Shown: piece after piece, positions 7,657 to 16,700 of the stretch
Position numbering within the stretch: position 1 is the first letter of the stretch
Layout: each line of letters begins with the position of its first letter
Assembly (NCBI GenBank): GCA_964422725.1
Contig: CAYRCC010000029.1
Span: 1 to 25,002, forward strand
DNA length: 25,002 nucleotides
Source: CAKSNH01 sp964422725
GTDB lineage: Bacteria; Bacillota; Clostridia; UBA1381
Direction: 5' to 3'
Notes under the pieces: model-generated
Databases searched by the model: none
What the model was told of the DNA's origin: nothing
The model's input: the letters and a program-made list of their open reading frames with translations, nothing else
Program-made: the position numbers and the translations under genes

Positions 7657-8514
7657 TTACAAAATCCCCTTTTGTATTTTCATTTTCTCCAATACTTCAT
7701 ATGGTACATCAATACCGCCGCAAACCTTTCCTATTGTCACGTTCGGTTTGTTTGCCGCGTGAAAGTCACTGCCGCCGCTGGGCATAAGTCCAAACTCTTT
7801 GCACAAATCAAGGCATAAATCCTTAAATTCCGCCGTATGCTCACTGTAGTAACATTCCATAGCGTCGAGTCCGGCATTTTTAAGCCGTTTAAGCAATTCG
7901 CAAAGCTCATCGCGATTATGCGAAATGAAACACGGATGTGCCAAAACCGCAATTCCGCCGGCATTTTTTATCATTTCTATTGCCTCTTCGGGAGTACAGG
8001 TTTTTCGGCTTACATAAAACGCAGCACCTTTTTTTAAATACCTGTCAAACGCATCTTGTGTGTCCAAAGCATATCCTTTTTCAACCATAACGTGTGCAAT
8101 ATGCGCTCTGCCTGTATTTTCAAGTGTCGCACCGTCTTTTTGACTCAGTATATCATTCTCGTCAATATCAAAACCATTGTTTTGCAGTAATTTCAGCATT
8201 TCACCGTTACGTACACTTCGGCTGTTTTTCAGTGCGCGCAGTCTTTCGGTAAACCGCACATCATATATATCGACAAACAGCCCTACAATATGGAGCTCGG
8301 TTTTATATTTCGTGCTTATCTCAACACCCGAAATACCTTCTATCCCCAACCGCTCACATTCATCACAAAACTCTCTCACCCCATCAACCGTATCGTGGTC
8401 GGTAAGTGCAACCGCCGCCAATCCATTTTCCTTTGCAAACACCGCAAGCTCTTTAGGACTCATAGTCCCGTCGGAGGCGGTTGAATGTGTGTGTAAATCT
8501 ATACTCTTTTTCAA
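7657..8514 (-). CDS. PHP-domain phosphoesterase (YciV/RNase AM-like), TTG start
   Basis: A 285-residue cytoplasmic metal-dependent phosphoesterase. It starts (M)KKSIDLHTHSTASDG, the first PHP motif (HxH), followed by TDHDT, the metal-binding AHP segment and GGSDFHA near the C-terminus, so the metal ligands appear complete. Characterised relatives such as E. coli YciV hydrolyse 3',5'-bisphosphate nucleosides or trim RNA 5' ends. The start codon is TTG: an in-frame stop lies three codons upstream and the motif begins at once. AAAGGAT is present upstream inside the end of nrdR, and only six bases separate the two genes. The exact substrate is inferred. Confidence 0.88.
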   Translation of the reverse strand: MKKSIDLHTHSTASDGTMSPKELAVFAKENGLAAVALTDHDTVDGVREFCDECERLGIEGISGVEISTKYKTELHIVGLFVDIYDVRFTERLRALKNSRSVRNGEMLKLLQNNGFDIDENDILSQKDGATLENTGRAHIAHVMVEKGYALDTQDAFDRYLKKGAAFYVSRKTCTPEEAIEMIKNAGGIAVLAHPCFISHNRDELCELLKRLKNAGLDAMECYYSEHTAEFKDLCLDLCKEFGLMPSGGSDFHAANKPNVTIGKVCGGIDVPYEVLEKMKIQKGIL

Positions 8515-8520
8515 AACGCA

Positions 8521-8976
8521 TCACTTATCCTTTATTAAATGATTAATTTCTTCCATAAACGTCGCGATATTATCAAACCTTTTATACACCGACGCAAACC
8601 GTACATACGCAACCTCGTCAAGCTCTTTAAGCCTTGCCATAACCTTTTCGCCGATTTCGGCACTGCTTATCTCACGCAGCATAGACTGGTACATTTCCAT
8701 TTCTATATCGTCAACCAATTTTTCCATTTCGGTCATCGACACCGGACGTTTTTCACACGCGTGAACGAGTCCTGCAATTACTTTGTCGCGGTCATACGCC
8801 TGATTTGACCCGTCTTTTTTAATAACAACAAGTGAAATTGTTTCCAATTTCTCATACGTTGTAAAACGTTTCTGACATTTCATACATTCGCGGCGGCGGC
8901 GTATTACCGCGCCTTCCTCGGTAGACCTCGAATCTATTACCTTACTCTCGCTGAAACCGCAATAAGGACATTTCAT
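8521..8976 (-). CDS. nrdR: Transcriptional repressor NrdR
   Basis: A 151-residue cytoplasmic repressor of ribonucleotide reductase genes, which responds to dATP/ATP. The N-terminal zinc ribbon MKCPYCG ... RRRECMKCQKRFTTYE has both Cys pairs and the DNA-binding basic patch. The remainder is an ATP-cone domain (VIKKDGSNQAYDRDKVIAGL, then ACEKRPVS). The ATG at 8976 is chosen because the zinc ribbon begins there; GGAGGGG lies upstream with a somewhat long spacer. Codons upstream of it belong to the leader. It is the first gene of the minus-strand cluster that continues into the PHP gene and mnmE. No nrd reductase gene is in the window. Confidence 0.97.
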   Translation of the reverse strand: MKCPYCGFSESKVIDSRSTEEGAVIRRRRECMKCQKRFTTYEKLETISLVVIKKDGSNQAYDRDKVIAGLVHACEKRPVSMTEMEKLVDDIEMEMYQSMLREISSAEIGEKVMARLKELDEVAYVRFASVYKRFDNIATFMEEINHLIKDK

Positions 8977-9021
8977 ATTTATGTCAATCCCCTCCGAATA
9001 AATATTCCCATATACAGTACT

Positions 9022-9050
9022 ATTATACATTATTCGTGCATATTTTTCAA
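9022..9050 (-). promoter_or_regulatory. Sigma-A promoter of the nrdR-PHP-mnmE cluster
   Basis: Minus-strand TTGAAA (-35) and perfect TATAAT (-10) with a 17-base spacer. The transcript would start near 9015, about 40 bases before nrdR. I see no clear NrdR box. Confidence 0.75.
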
Positions 9051-9104
9051 GAATTTTGTATCATAAAATGTTCATAAATCAAATATATGCAAAATATATC
9101 CGAC

Positions 9105-9147
9105 AACAACAAAAAACAGGCTTTGAAACATAAGCTCCAAAGCCTGT
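9105..9147 (-). terminator. Terminator of the CNNM-family gene
   Basis: On the minus strand ACAGGCTTTG pairs with CAAAGCCTGT across a 12-base loop and is followed by TTTTTTGTTGTTG. It begins 15 bases after the stop codon of the gene upstream. Confidence 0.88.
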
Positions 9148-9161
9148 ATGATATTTTTCGA

Positions 9162-10412
9162 TTATTCTTCTTCCTCCGGCTGTTCCTGTACTATAACGCG
9201 TATTTCTATTACACGTCTGAAATCCGTCTTTGTGACCGTCACTTTCAAATTCTCATATTCAAAGCTGTCACCCACATGCGGAACGTGCCCTATCTGTTCC
9301 ATAACCCAACCGCTTACCGTCGGTGAATCATACTCTGATTTAACTTTCAGCATATCAAACATTTCCTCAAGATTTGCATTGCAGGAAATGAGATATGTAT
9401 CTTTTGATACTTTCTTGAAATCCTCTATAATTTCGTCGTGTTCGTCCCATATCTCGCCGACAAGCTCCTCAAGGATATCCTCAAGTGTAACCAATCCCTC
9501 AGTACCGCCAAACTCGTCAATAACAATAGCTATATGTGTTTTCTCGCGCTGCAAAAGTCGTAACAAGTCCGAAATTTTAGTGGACTTTGTGGTACACACA
9601 GGCGGTTTCATAATTTTTCTTATATCAGTCTTGCCGCTGTTTCTGAATGCATAAAAATCCTTTTCGTGGATTATACCTATAATATTGTCAATAGAACCGC
9701 GGTAAACAGGCATACGCGAAAATCCGTTTTTTGCAAAACTTTCCTTAACGGTATCTATACTGTCACCCTCCTCAACGCCTACAATATCTACTCGCGGCGT
9801 CAAAATATCCTCAACATCCAAATCGTTAAATTCAATCGCCGAGCGTATTAGCTCGCCCTCGTGCTCGTCTATACCGCCTTCACTTTGCACCTCATCGACA
9901 ATTGTAATAAGCTCATCTTCCGTTATACCCTTTGCGCCGGTAAGATTAAACACTTTTGCAAGCAGTTTTTTCCACTGAATAAACAGCCAGTTTACAGGCT
10001 TTAAAACAATCATAATTGCCCTAACCGCCGGCGAGGCAAACACCGCATAGCTTTCAGCCATATCGGCGGCAACGCTTTTAGGTGATATTTCTCCGAATAT
10101 CAATATTGTAATCGTCATAACCACTGTTGAAATTACGGCACCGTTTTCCGGAAACAGCTTTGTAAACAATATTGTAGCAACGGTTGTAGCAAGAATATTT
10201 ACTATATTGTTTCCTATAAGAACCGCCGAAATAAACTCTCCCGACTTTTCGGATAGTTCAAGTGCCAGCTTTGCTTTTTTCTTTGTTTCCGCAAGCTTTT
10301 TCATTTTTATCTTGTTCATACTCATAAACGACGTTTCTGTTGCCGAAAAAAACGCCGACCCTATAATGCACAAAACAATTACAATAACCAAACCTAAATT
10401 ACTACTGTCCAT
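9162..10412 (-). CDS. CNNM/CorC-HlyC family membrane protein with CBS domains (probable Mg2+ efflux)
   Basis: A 416-residue membrane protein. The N-terminal DUF21 (CNNM) domain has about four hydrophobic segments including GSAFFSATETSFMSMN, SAVLIGNNIVNILAT and FGEISPKSVA, all family signatures. A CBS pair follows: RSAIEFNDLDVEDILTPRVD, then SRMPVYRGSIDNIIGIIHEKD and IVIDEFGGTEGLVTLEDILE. A CorC/HlyC C-terminal domain ends the protein. Relatives such as Staphylococcus MpfA export Mg2+; the old hemolysin label is not supported. ATG at 10412 is chosen over an in-frame GTG at 10427, which sits directly on the AGGAG ribosome site. A candidate RNA or leader lies about 90 bases upstream, so its expression may be controlled in cis. 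Confidence 0.93.
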   Translation of the reverse strand: MDSSNLGLVIVIVLCIIGSAFFSATETSFMSMNKIKMKKLAETKKKAKLALELSEKSGEFISAVLIGNNIVNILATTVATILFTKLFPENGAVISTVVMTITILIFGEISPKSVAADMAESYAVFASPAVRAIMIVLKPVNWLFIQWKKLLAKVFNLTGAKGITEDELITIVDEVQSEGGIDEHEGELIRSAIEFNDLDVEDILTPRVDIVGVEEGDSIDTVKESFAKNGFSRMPVYRGSIDNIIGIIHEKDFYAFRNSGKTDIRKIMKPPVCTTKSTKISDLLRLLQREKTHIAIVIDEFGGTEGLVTLEDILEELVGEIWDEHDEIIEDFKKVSKDTYLISCNANLEEMFDMLKVKSEYDSPTVSGWVMEQIGHVPHVGDSFEYENLKVTVTKTDFRRVIEIRVIVQEQPEEEE

Positions 10413-10475
10413 TTTAAAAAAAATCACTCCTAAAAATTTAAATAACTGTAAATTCTACTTTCATTACAAAAACTC

Positions 10476-10490
10476 TGTATAAATTATACA
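10476..10490. promoter_or_regulatory. 15-base palindrome overlapping a possible -10 of the CNNM gene
   Basis: TGTATAAATTATACA is a perfect dyad around one central base. On the minus strand it contains TATAAT, but no good -35 sits 17 bases upstream. It may be an operator or a start signal for the CNNM gene. The sequence is direct; the function is a guess. Confidence 0.35.
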
Positions 10491-10504
10491 CAGTTTGTCA
10501 TAAT

Positions 10505-10560
10505 AAAAAAGTACACAAAAAAGCCAAACCGAAACCACTCTGCCGGTCTGCTTTGTGTAC
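10505..10560 (-). terminator. Strong terminator hairpin at the 3' end of the candidate RNA
   Basis: On the minus strand GTACACAAA (10552-10560) pairs with TTTGTGTAC (10511-10519), with an inner 8-bp GC-rich stem and a 12-base loop, followed by TTTTTT. Confidence 0.75.
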
Positions 10561-10640
10561 CAAGCCTATAATATTAACAATATTCGTGGGCAAGGGCTGA
10601 TCGTCCACTAAAATTCACCGTCCGTTCTTAGTATAATTTA
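10505..10640 (-). ncRNA. Candidate small structured RNA or 5' leader of about 135 nt
   Basis: A perfect promoter at one end and a strong hairpin plus six T at the other bracket this stretch, which holds no plausible reading frame. Inside, ACTAAGA can pair with TTTTAGT, AATATT repeats form a small hairpin, and AGCC can pair with GGCT. The 3' hairpin is long: GTACACAAA with an inner GCAGACCG/CGGTTTGGC stem. The unit lies about 93 bases before the CNNM gene on the same strand, so it is either an independent RNA or a terminating leader for that gene. I could not match it to 6S RNA, SRP RNA, an M-box or another riboswitch class by eye. Confidence 0.6.
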
Positions 10641-10646
10641 AGATTT

Positions 10647-10675
10647 ATTATAACAGATAATACCGCCATTGTCAA
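10647..10675 (-). promoter_or_regulatory. Consensus sigma-A promoter of the candidate RNA
   Basis: TTGACA and TATAAT, both perfect on the minus strand, with a 17-base spacer. Such a strong promoter without a nearby start codon is what suggests an RNA gene or leader. Confidence 0.8.
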
Positions 10676-10684
10676 CCACATTTT

Positions 10685-10717
10685 CCAAGGCTGTCGACAT
10701 TTTGCCGACAGCCTTGG
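10685..10717 (-). terminator. Hairpin after the giant esterase gene, without a T run
   Basis: CCAAGGCTGTCG and CGACAGCCTTGG form a perfect 12-bp stem with a 9-base loop, 36 bases past the esterase stop. On the minus strand no T run follows, so it may be a weak or factor-assisted terminator, or a 3' end protector. It also separates the esterase from the RNA promoter. Confidence 0.55.
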
Positions 10718-10752
10718 ATTTCGTCGTTTGTGAAACAACTGTTTTTTTCGAT

Positions 10753-13700
10753 TTATTCAGCGTACACGCCGCCGATTGCTTTGCCTGCCGCCTTACCGAC
10801 AGCATTATAAGCCGTTTGATTAAAGTGGTACGAATCAATCATATTTTCCTTATACTCAAGCAGTGATGCAACCACATATACGTTATCGTTTTCATCTGCC
10901 ATCGCCTGCTGTGCCGCATTAACCGCGGTATATGCCGCATCGTGAGCGCCGTCTGCATCATCACTGCCGTTGTAGTGTCCTGTTTTTACTATAAACATAT
11001 CCGTAACGCCGACTTCTTTCATATATTCAAAAACAGAAAGTGTTGCCGCTTTGTATCCGTCAACCGACTGACTTCCCGATTTTATCTTATCGCCGTCACT
11101 CTCTCCCTGACACCATACCATAAATATATGACCTATTGTGTATCCGTTCTCCTCAAGATAATTTTTAGCCGAAGTAAGTCTTGCCTGTGCCTCGGTTTTC
11201 ACCGCCGACCCCGTCCAATAGCCGGTATTAGTACCTCCTCTTGAACACTGCACTCCTACAATAGGCACACCTGTTTCATCATAATAACTCGCCATAATCG
11301 ACGATACCATATCACCGCTGCGCCTGTCACTGCCGCTGCCGCTGTTGTCGTTTACCGCATTGTTATTTTCCTTTTTGCCGAACGGTCCTGTGATATTAAA
11401 CAGCATATCCGGCTGTGTTACACTCCTGAACTCATAACCGTGCCCTACCGGAACAGCCGTTGCATCTTTATAATTTCCTCGTCCTGCCATATTTGACTGT
11501 CCCATAAATACAGCAAGGTCAACCCTCTTGGATTTCGACTGTGCATTTGCAGTGATGCTCTTTGAAAACATCCACTCCAAAACCCCTTCTCTGTTCGATG
11601 CCGATTTTTGAATATTGCTGTTTTCGCCATATAACTCGACATACTCCGCATTCTTAACACCGGCATTTGCAAGTGCTTTTATCATATCCCTCGAATTTTC
11701 GCTTTCTTCACCGCCGTTAAAAGCCATTACTGCCGAATTGTTGCCGGCTATTGTCGGCGCGAGTGATATATCACCTTTGCCGCTTATAGGAAGTGCCGCC
11801 GCGAAATCACCTTCAGCAAGCAAATCATAGCAAGCCTCTGCACCCTCGCCGTAGCCTGCAATATAGATTCTGTCGGTATCTGCATTTGCAATATCTCCCA
11901 CAAGTCCTATTACCGCCTCTGCCATATCCGCCCACGCGCTGTCTTTTGGACACTGCGGTGCGACAAGTATGCAAGGTGTATCGGAGTTTTTTACTTTTTC
12001 AAACATATACTGTGCATTATACATCTGACTTTCATTATCCGAGCCTTTTCTTGTTTCACCGTGCAAATACATTAAAACAGGAATATTTTCTCCGCTCGGA
12101 TTATATATGCGATACGGAAGTATCGTTTCTCCGCTGTCATCTTGATAAACCCCTTTTGCATAATCGGCAAACGCCGTTTCGCTTGATGACCCTCCGTTCA
12201 TAGTATACTCTTTTACCGAAATATTATCAAGATATACGCTTCTGTCCGCTGTTTTTGAACGCGAACCGATAAACTCAATCTTTGAAACGGATTTTGTTTC
12301 CGCTCCCGTCAGTTTTCCCGAAAATGACTTTGAACCGATTGTTACGGTCACTGTATTATTGTCAAAATCAATTTCGTTTGAAAACGCTGTTGTACCTGCC
12401 GACATACCGTCGCCGTTTACACAGGCTATTGCTCCCACAAATTCACTGTCCTCCGCAATCGTCGTTGTGCCGACCGCAAGTGTACCCACGCCGTTATAAC
12501 GCGCAAATTTACATCTTACAAGCTCATTATTCTCCGCATCGGTGATTACATATTCAAAATACTGCTGTCCGAGCGAACCTACATTAAGGTCAAAATCAAC
12601 CGTTACATTATTGGAAACTGCCGGGTTAAGGGTTAGCGCGGCAGTGCCGGCGGTTTTTGAATTTGCATCAAATTTAAGATTTTTATGCGTTTCATTCCAT
12701 TCAACATTGCCCGAAAGTACAACTTTGTTGTATCCATCTTCTGCTGTGTCATTTTCGGTAAAATCCCATTTCTTAACCGAAACCGGCTCTGCCTCGGTAT
12801 TTGCCTTGATAAACTTTTCCGCCTCCGCAACCGAATATGTTCGCGTCACTCCGCTTTCTTCTCCCCTTACATTACCGTCGCCGATTGACGAAATATCCTT
12901 ATATACATACTCGTAATCATTTGTTTCATATCCCATAGACTTCATCTTTGCCGCAATGAACGACGATGCCAAAAGCGCGGAATGTTGTGTGAGATGAAGA
13001 TTATCCGAAACGTGATAGTTGTTTGTACGCCAATCCCCGTCAGCCGCTTTGCTTATTGCACCGCTGACATAAAGCTGAGTATATTTGTTAAGGTCAACAC
13101 ATTCAATCCCCATTTCTTCGGCAAATTCATACATTGCATTTTCTTTTGAGGCAAGCGAATATGTAAAGTATGATTTATGCTGATACTTACCGTTATACAC
13201 AGGACTTATAAGTATAGGTGTAACTTCTTTTTCTTTAGCCGCTTCTATGATAGTCTGCATATACTGTTTCATTTCATCGGCAGTGATTTTGTTCGATGAG
13301 CTTACCGCATCATTGATGCCGAAATCAATCAAAATTGTGTCACCCTTTTGCATAAGCTTATTTACAGACTCAAAACATTCATTGTACCAAGTCTTAACGG
13401 TTGCGCTCGGCTGACCGTAGTTTGCAACCGCATATTTATCCGAAAGGAATTTTTCTAACTGCATACCAAAGCCTGTCATCATTATTTTTGACGAATTTAA
13501 ATCGTCGCCGTCCGCATTTATCGGGTAATAATTTGCCGACTCACTGTCACCGGCAATCCAAATAACCGACTTTCTGTATTTTTCAGGTACTCTTACAATT
13601 TCTACCGATGCAACCCTTTCATTATTGCCCTGAACATTTCCTATTGTGAGATTTATTCCGTCTGTAACCGACATTGCCGGTGCAGTCATAACCGCACTGC

Positions 13701-16700
13701 CCGACGGACGATTCTGTGAGCCCGACGATGTGGTATTGTTTATAATCTGTACGCCGTTATTGTAAACATCTGCTCTGCAGCCGCCTCTGCGATATACCGT
13801 TATATCATAAAAGCCGTCCGGAACGTCCGCTTTTATAGGTCTGCCCTCTGCCGCCTTACAGCCGTTTTCATTTATTGAATAGTCAACACTGCCCAAAAGT
13901 CCGTAACCTTTTTCTTTTGTATAAGAATTTGCTCCAACCTTAATATAACCGCTTATATATTCGTCTGCCGATGCCGCTGTATTTGTAAATTCAAAACGAT
14001 ACACCGGAACTATAGTAACCTCTTTTCCTGTTGTATTGGCAACTTTTCCGTTTTCCGCAGTTACGTCCGCACAGCCGTCCTCACTGTACATTCTGTAATT
14101 TGAATTACCGTACATTTCAAGCATTGAAACATCAATGCTTTTTTCCGACGAAGTTATTTCTATTGTGCTATTCGGTGTACTGCTTGGTGTACTGCCCGGC
14201 GTATTTTCCGGTGTACTGCTCGGAGTGCTTTCGCCGATTTCGTCCACCTTGATTATCCTCGGCGCGCCATACGGCTTTATCGTTTCAAGACTTTCCAAGT
14301 TAATAAGTTTTATTATACCGTCTGCATTGTTCTCAGTCACTTTAAAATCGAATATATGCTCAACTGTATTATCGGTTTCGACAAATATTTTTGCAAGACT
14401 TCCGTCCGTATTATACATACACACAACCGCAACACCCGTAAAACCTCGGTCAATCTTCACAACCGCATTACCATCTTCGGCATATACCGAAATAACATTT
14501 ATACTGTTTGCTTTTTTAGGTTCTTTAAGCTCTGCCACCTTCGGAAGCTCGTCTTGATTTTCACCCGATATTACCTGTGCAAAACGCTTTGTAAGTGACG
14601 GAAGAATGTAGTTTGAAAACGACGTATAGTAGTGGTTGTAATCCTTCCACATTGACATTAATTCGTCCGCTTTTACATTTGCCGCAGTACGAGCCTCCTC
14701 GTCCGTTCCGCCGTCATCAACCACCTTATTATATGCATCTCTCACATCGTTGGACATCATATTATCCGCAAGCTGACCAATATCAACAAAGCCTATAATA
14801 CTTTCATCACCGTCTGCAACTCTTTGTGCGTAAACCTCACGAATCGCCGTATCATATGAATTGGTTCTAACACCCTTGAATAATATATTGTCACTGTCAT
14901 AAACCTTACCCTCAGTCGCACCGTAATTACCTGTCGGCGTATAACTTCCGAGGATTATTTTTCCACCCATATCCGCAATCGCATCAATATACTGATTATT
15001 ATATCTCTTAAAATCGTCTTTACTCGAGGCACTGTCATTTGTACCCATACCGCTGATTGATACAATATCTCCCGGCTTGATTCGGCAAAGCACACTGTTC
15101 ATAAGTCCCTCTGTGTAGTATGAACGGTGCTGACGGCCGGCTCTTCCGCTGTTATAAAATGCACTTACAGTCACAGCAAGCTCCGGATATTCAGAAAGGT
15201 CTGCTGTGGACTCGCTTGCGATTGTGTATGCCCAACTGCCGTTTTGCTGAACCGTCGAATCGCCTATTGTCCAAAATGCCGGTTTTTCATTAGCGGTACG
15301 TTCGATTTTCTCTATTGAAATTTTGTCAATCTCACCATTGCCGGAAAATCTCAAATCCATCACGCCGTCACCGAATACGGCAACCCTGTATGTATCTTCA
15401 CCGTCCGCAACAGATTCTTTTGTTCTTTCAAATCCGGAAAGGTCTGCATCTATTCTCTCGCATTTAATCATACCGCTGTATAATGCTTTTACTTCATAAA
15501 CATTTCCTTTTTCCAGCTTAACATTAAATCCAAAGTCACTGCCGATTAGCGTATTATCATTATCAGATGCATTTCCGGTTATTCCAAAACCCATACTTTC
15601 GCTGTAATTAATATCAGCCGTAACAGCTGTATATCCGTTTTCCGGCTCGCTTTTACCGAAGTCAAATTTTAAGTTGTAAATATTAACCTTTATTGATTTT
15701 GAAATCGTGCTGCCCTTTTCATCTGTTGAAACTGCCAAAATGCATACATTCTGCGGTGCCGCGTTCGACGAAACGGTTAGTTTTCCGTCAGCCGAAAGCG
15801 TCACACCCTCTGCCTCAATCGGCGCTGTACCGTTTTTATCACAAAGCGTATATTTCACTGTTCTGCCCGAAACAGTTTCGGCATTACCGTTTCTCACTTC
15901 CGCCGTATATATATATTCCGCATTCCCGCTTGTCGGAATCAGTACACCCGACTGCGCATCGGTAAATGCAATATTATCGTTCGTGCCTACAAGCTTAATT
16001 GTCTTTACAACCGACGTACCGTTTATTGTAACCTTAATCGGCACATCACCCGACGAGGCGCTGCTTTCAACCGTCAAAACCGCAGTATCCGCACCTGTAG
16101 GTGCAATGGATACACCCGATGCAAATTCATCGGCAATTTCCCATATTGCCGCACCTATTGCACTGTCACCGTTATCGGTTTCAGCTTTCACCGAAAAATC
16201 GGCTGTTACAGTACCTTCCGACGGAATATTCACCGTATGCGGTGCTGTTACCGTAATAGAATTCTCATCAACAGTAGATTTTATAATCGTTACATTATTT
16301 ATATCGACCGTATTGCGTTCCTTTGCAATACTTATACGATAATAGCCTCCGGATGTGTAGCCGTTCTTAAAGCTCACAAGCTCCGTTTTGCCAATAGGTG
16401 TTTCGGTACTGTAATTTCCGTCAGACTTCAAATTATAAATCTTTGCAAAGCATAATTTTGTTGTCGGGTCAGCGGTAATTTCAATATGATACCACTTACC
16501 GGTTTCCGCCGTGCAAACAGTACTGCCGTTTAGAACAAATCCCGTTGCCGAAAAATCAAGCTCAAACGCGGTTGAATTGAAATCTGTTACCGCCTTGCCC
16601 GTACCGTAAGCGATTTCACCCGACATACCGAATCTGATATCCTGACTGAAAACAGTCTGTGATGAAATATCACCTATTGTTTGATAAAAGTACGACGAGT

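Noticed and set aside
10505..10640. Identity as 6S RNA, SRP RNA, M-box or Mn riboswitch
   Set aside because: The size is short for 6S RNA, the long rod with central bubble is not evident, and the key consensus segments of SRP RNA, M-box and yybP-ykoY were not found by eye; left as unassigned.
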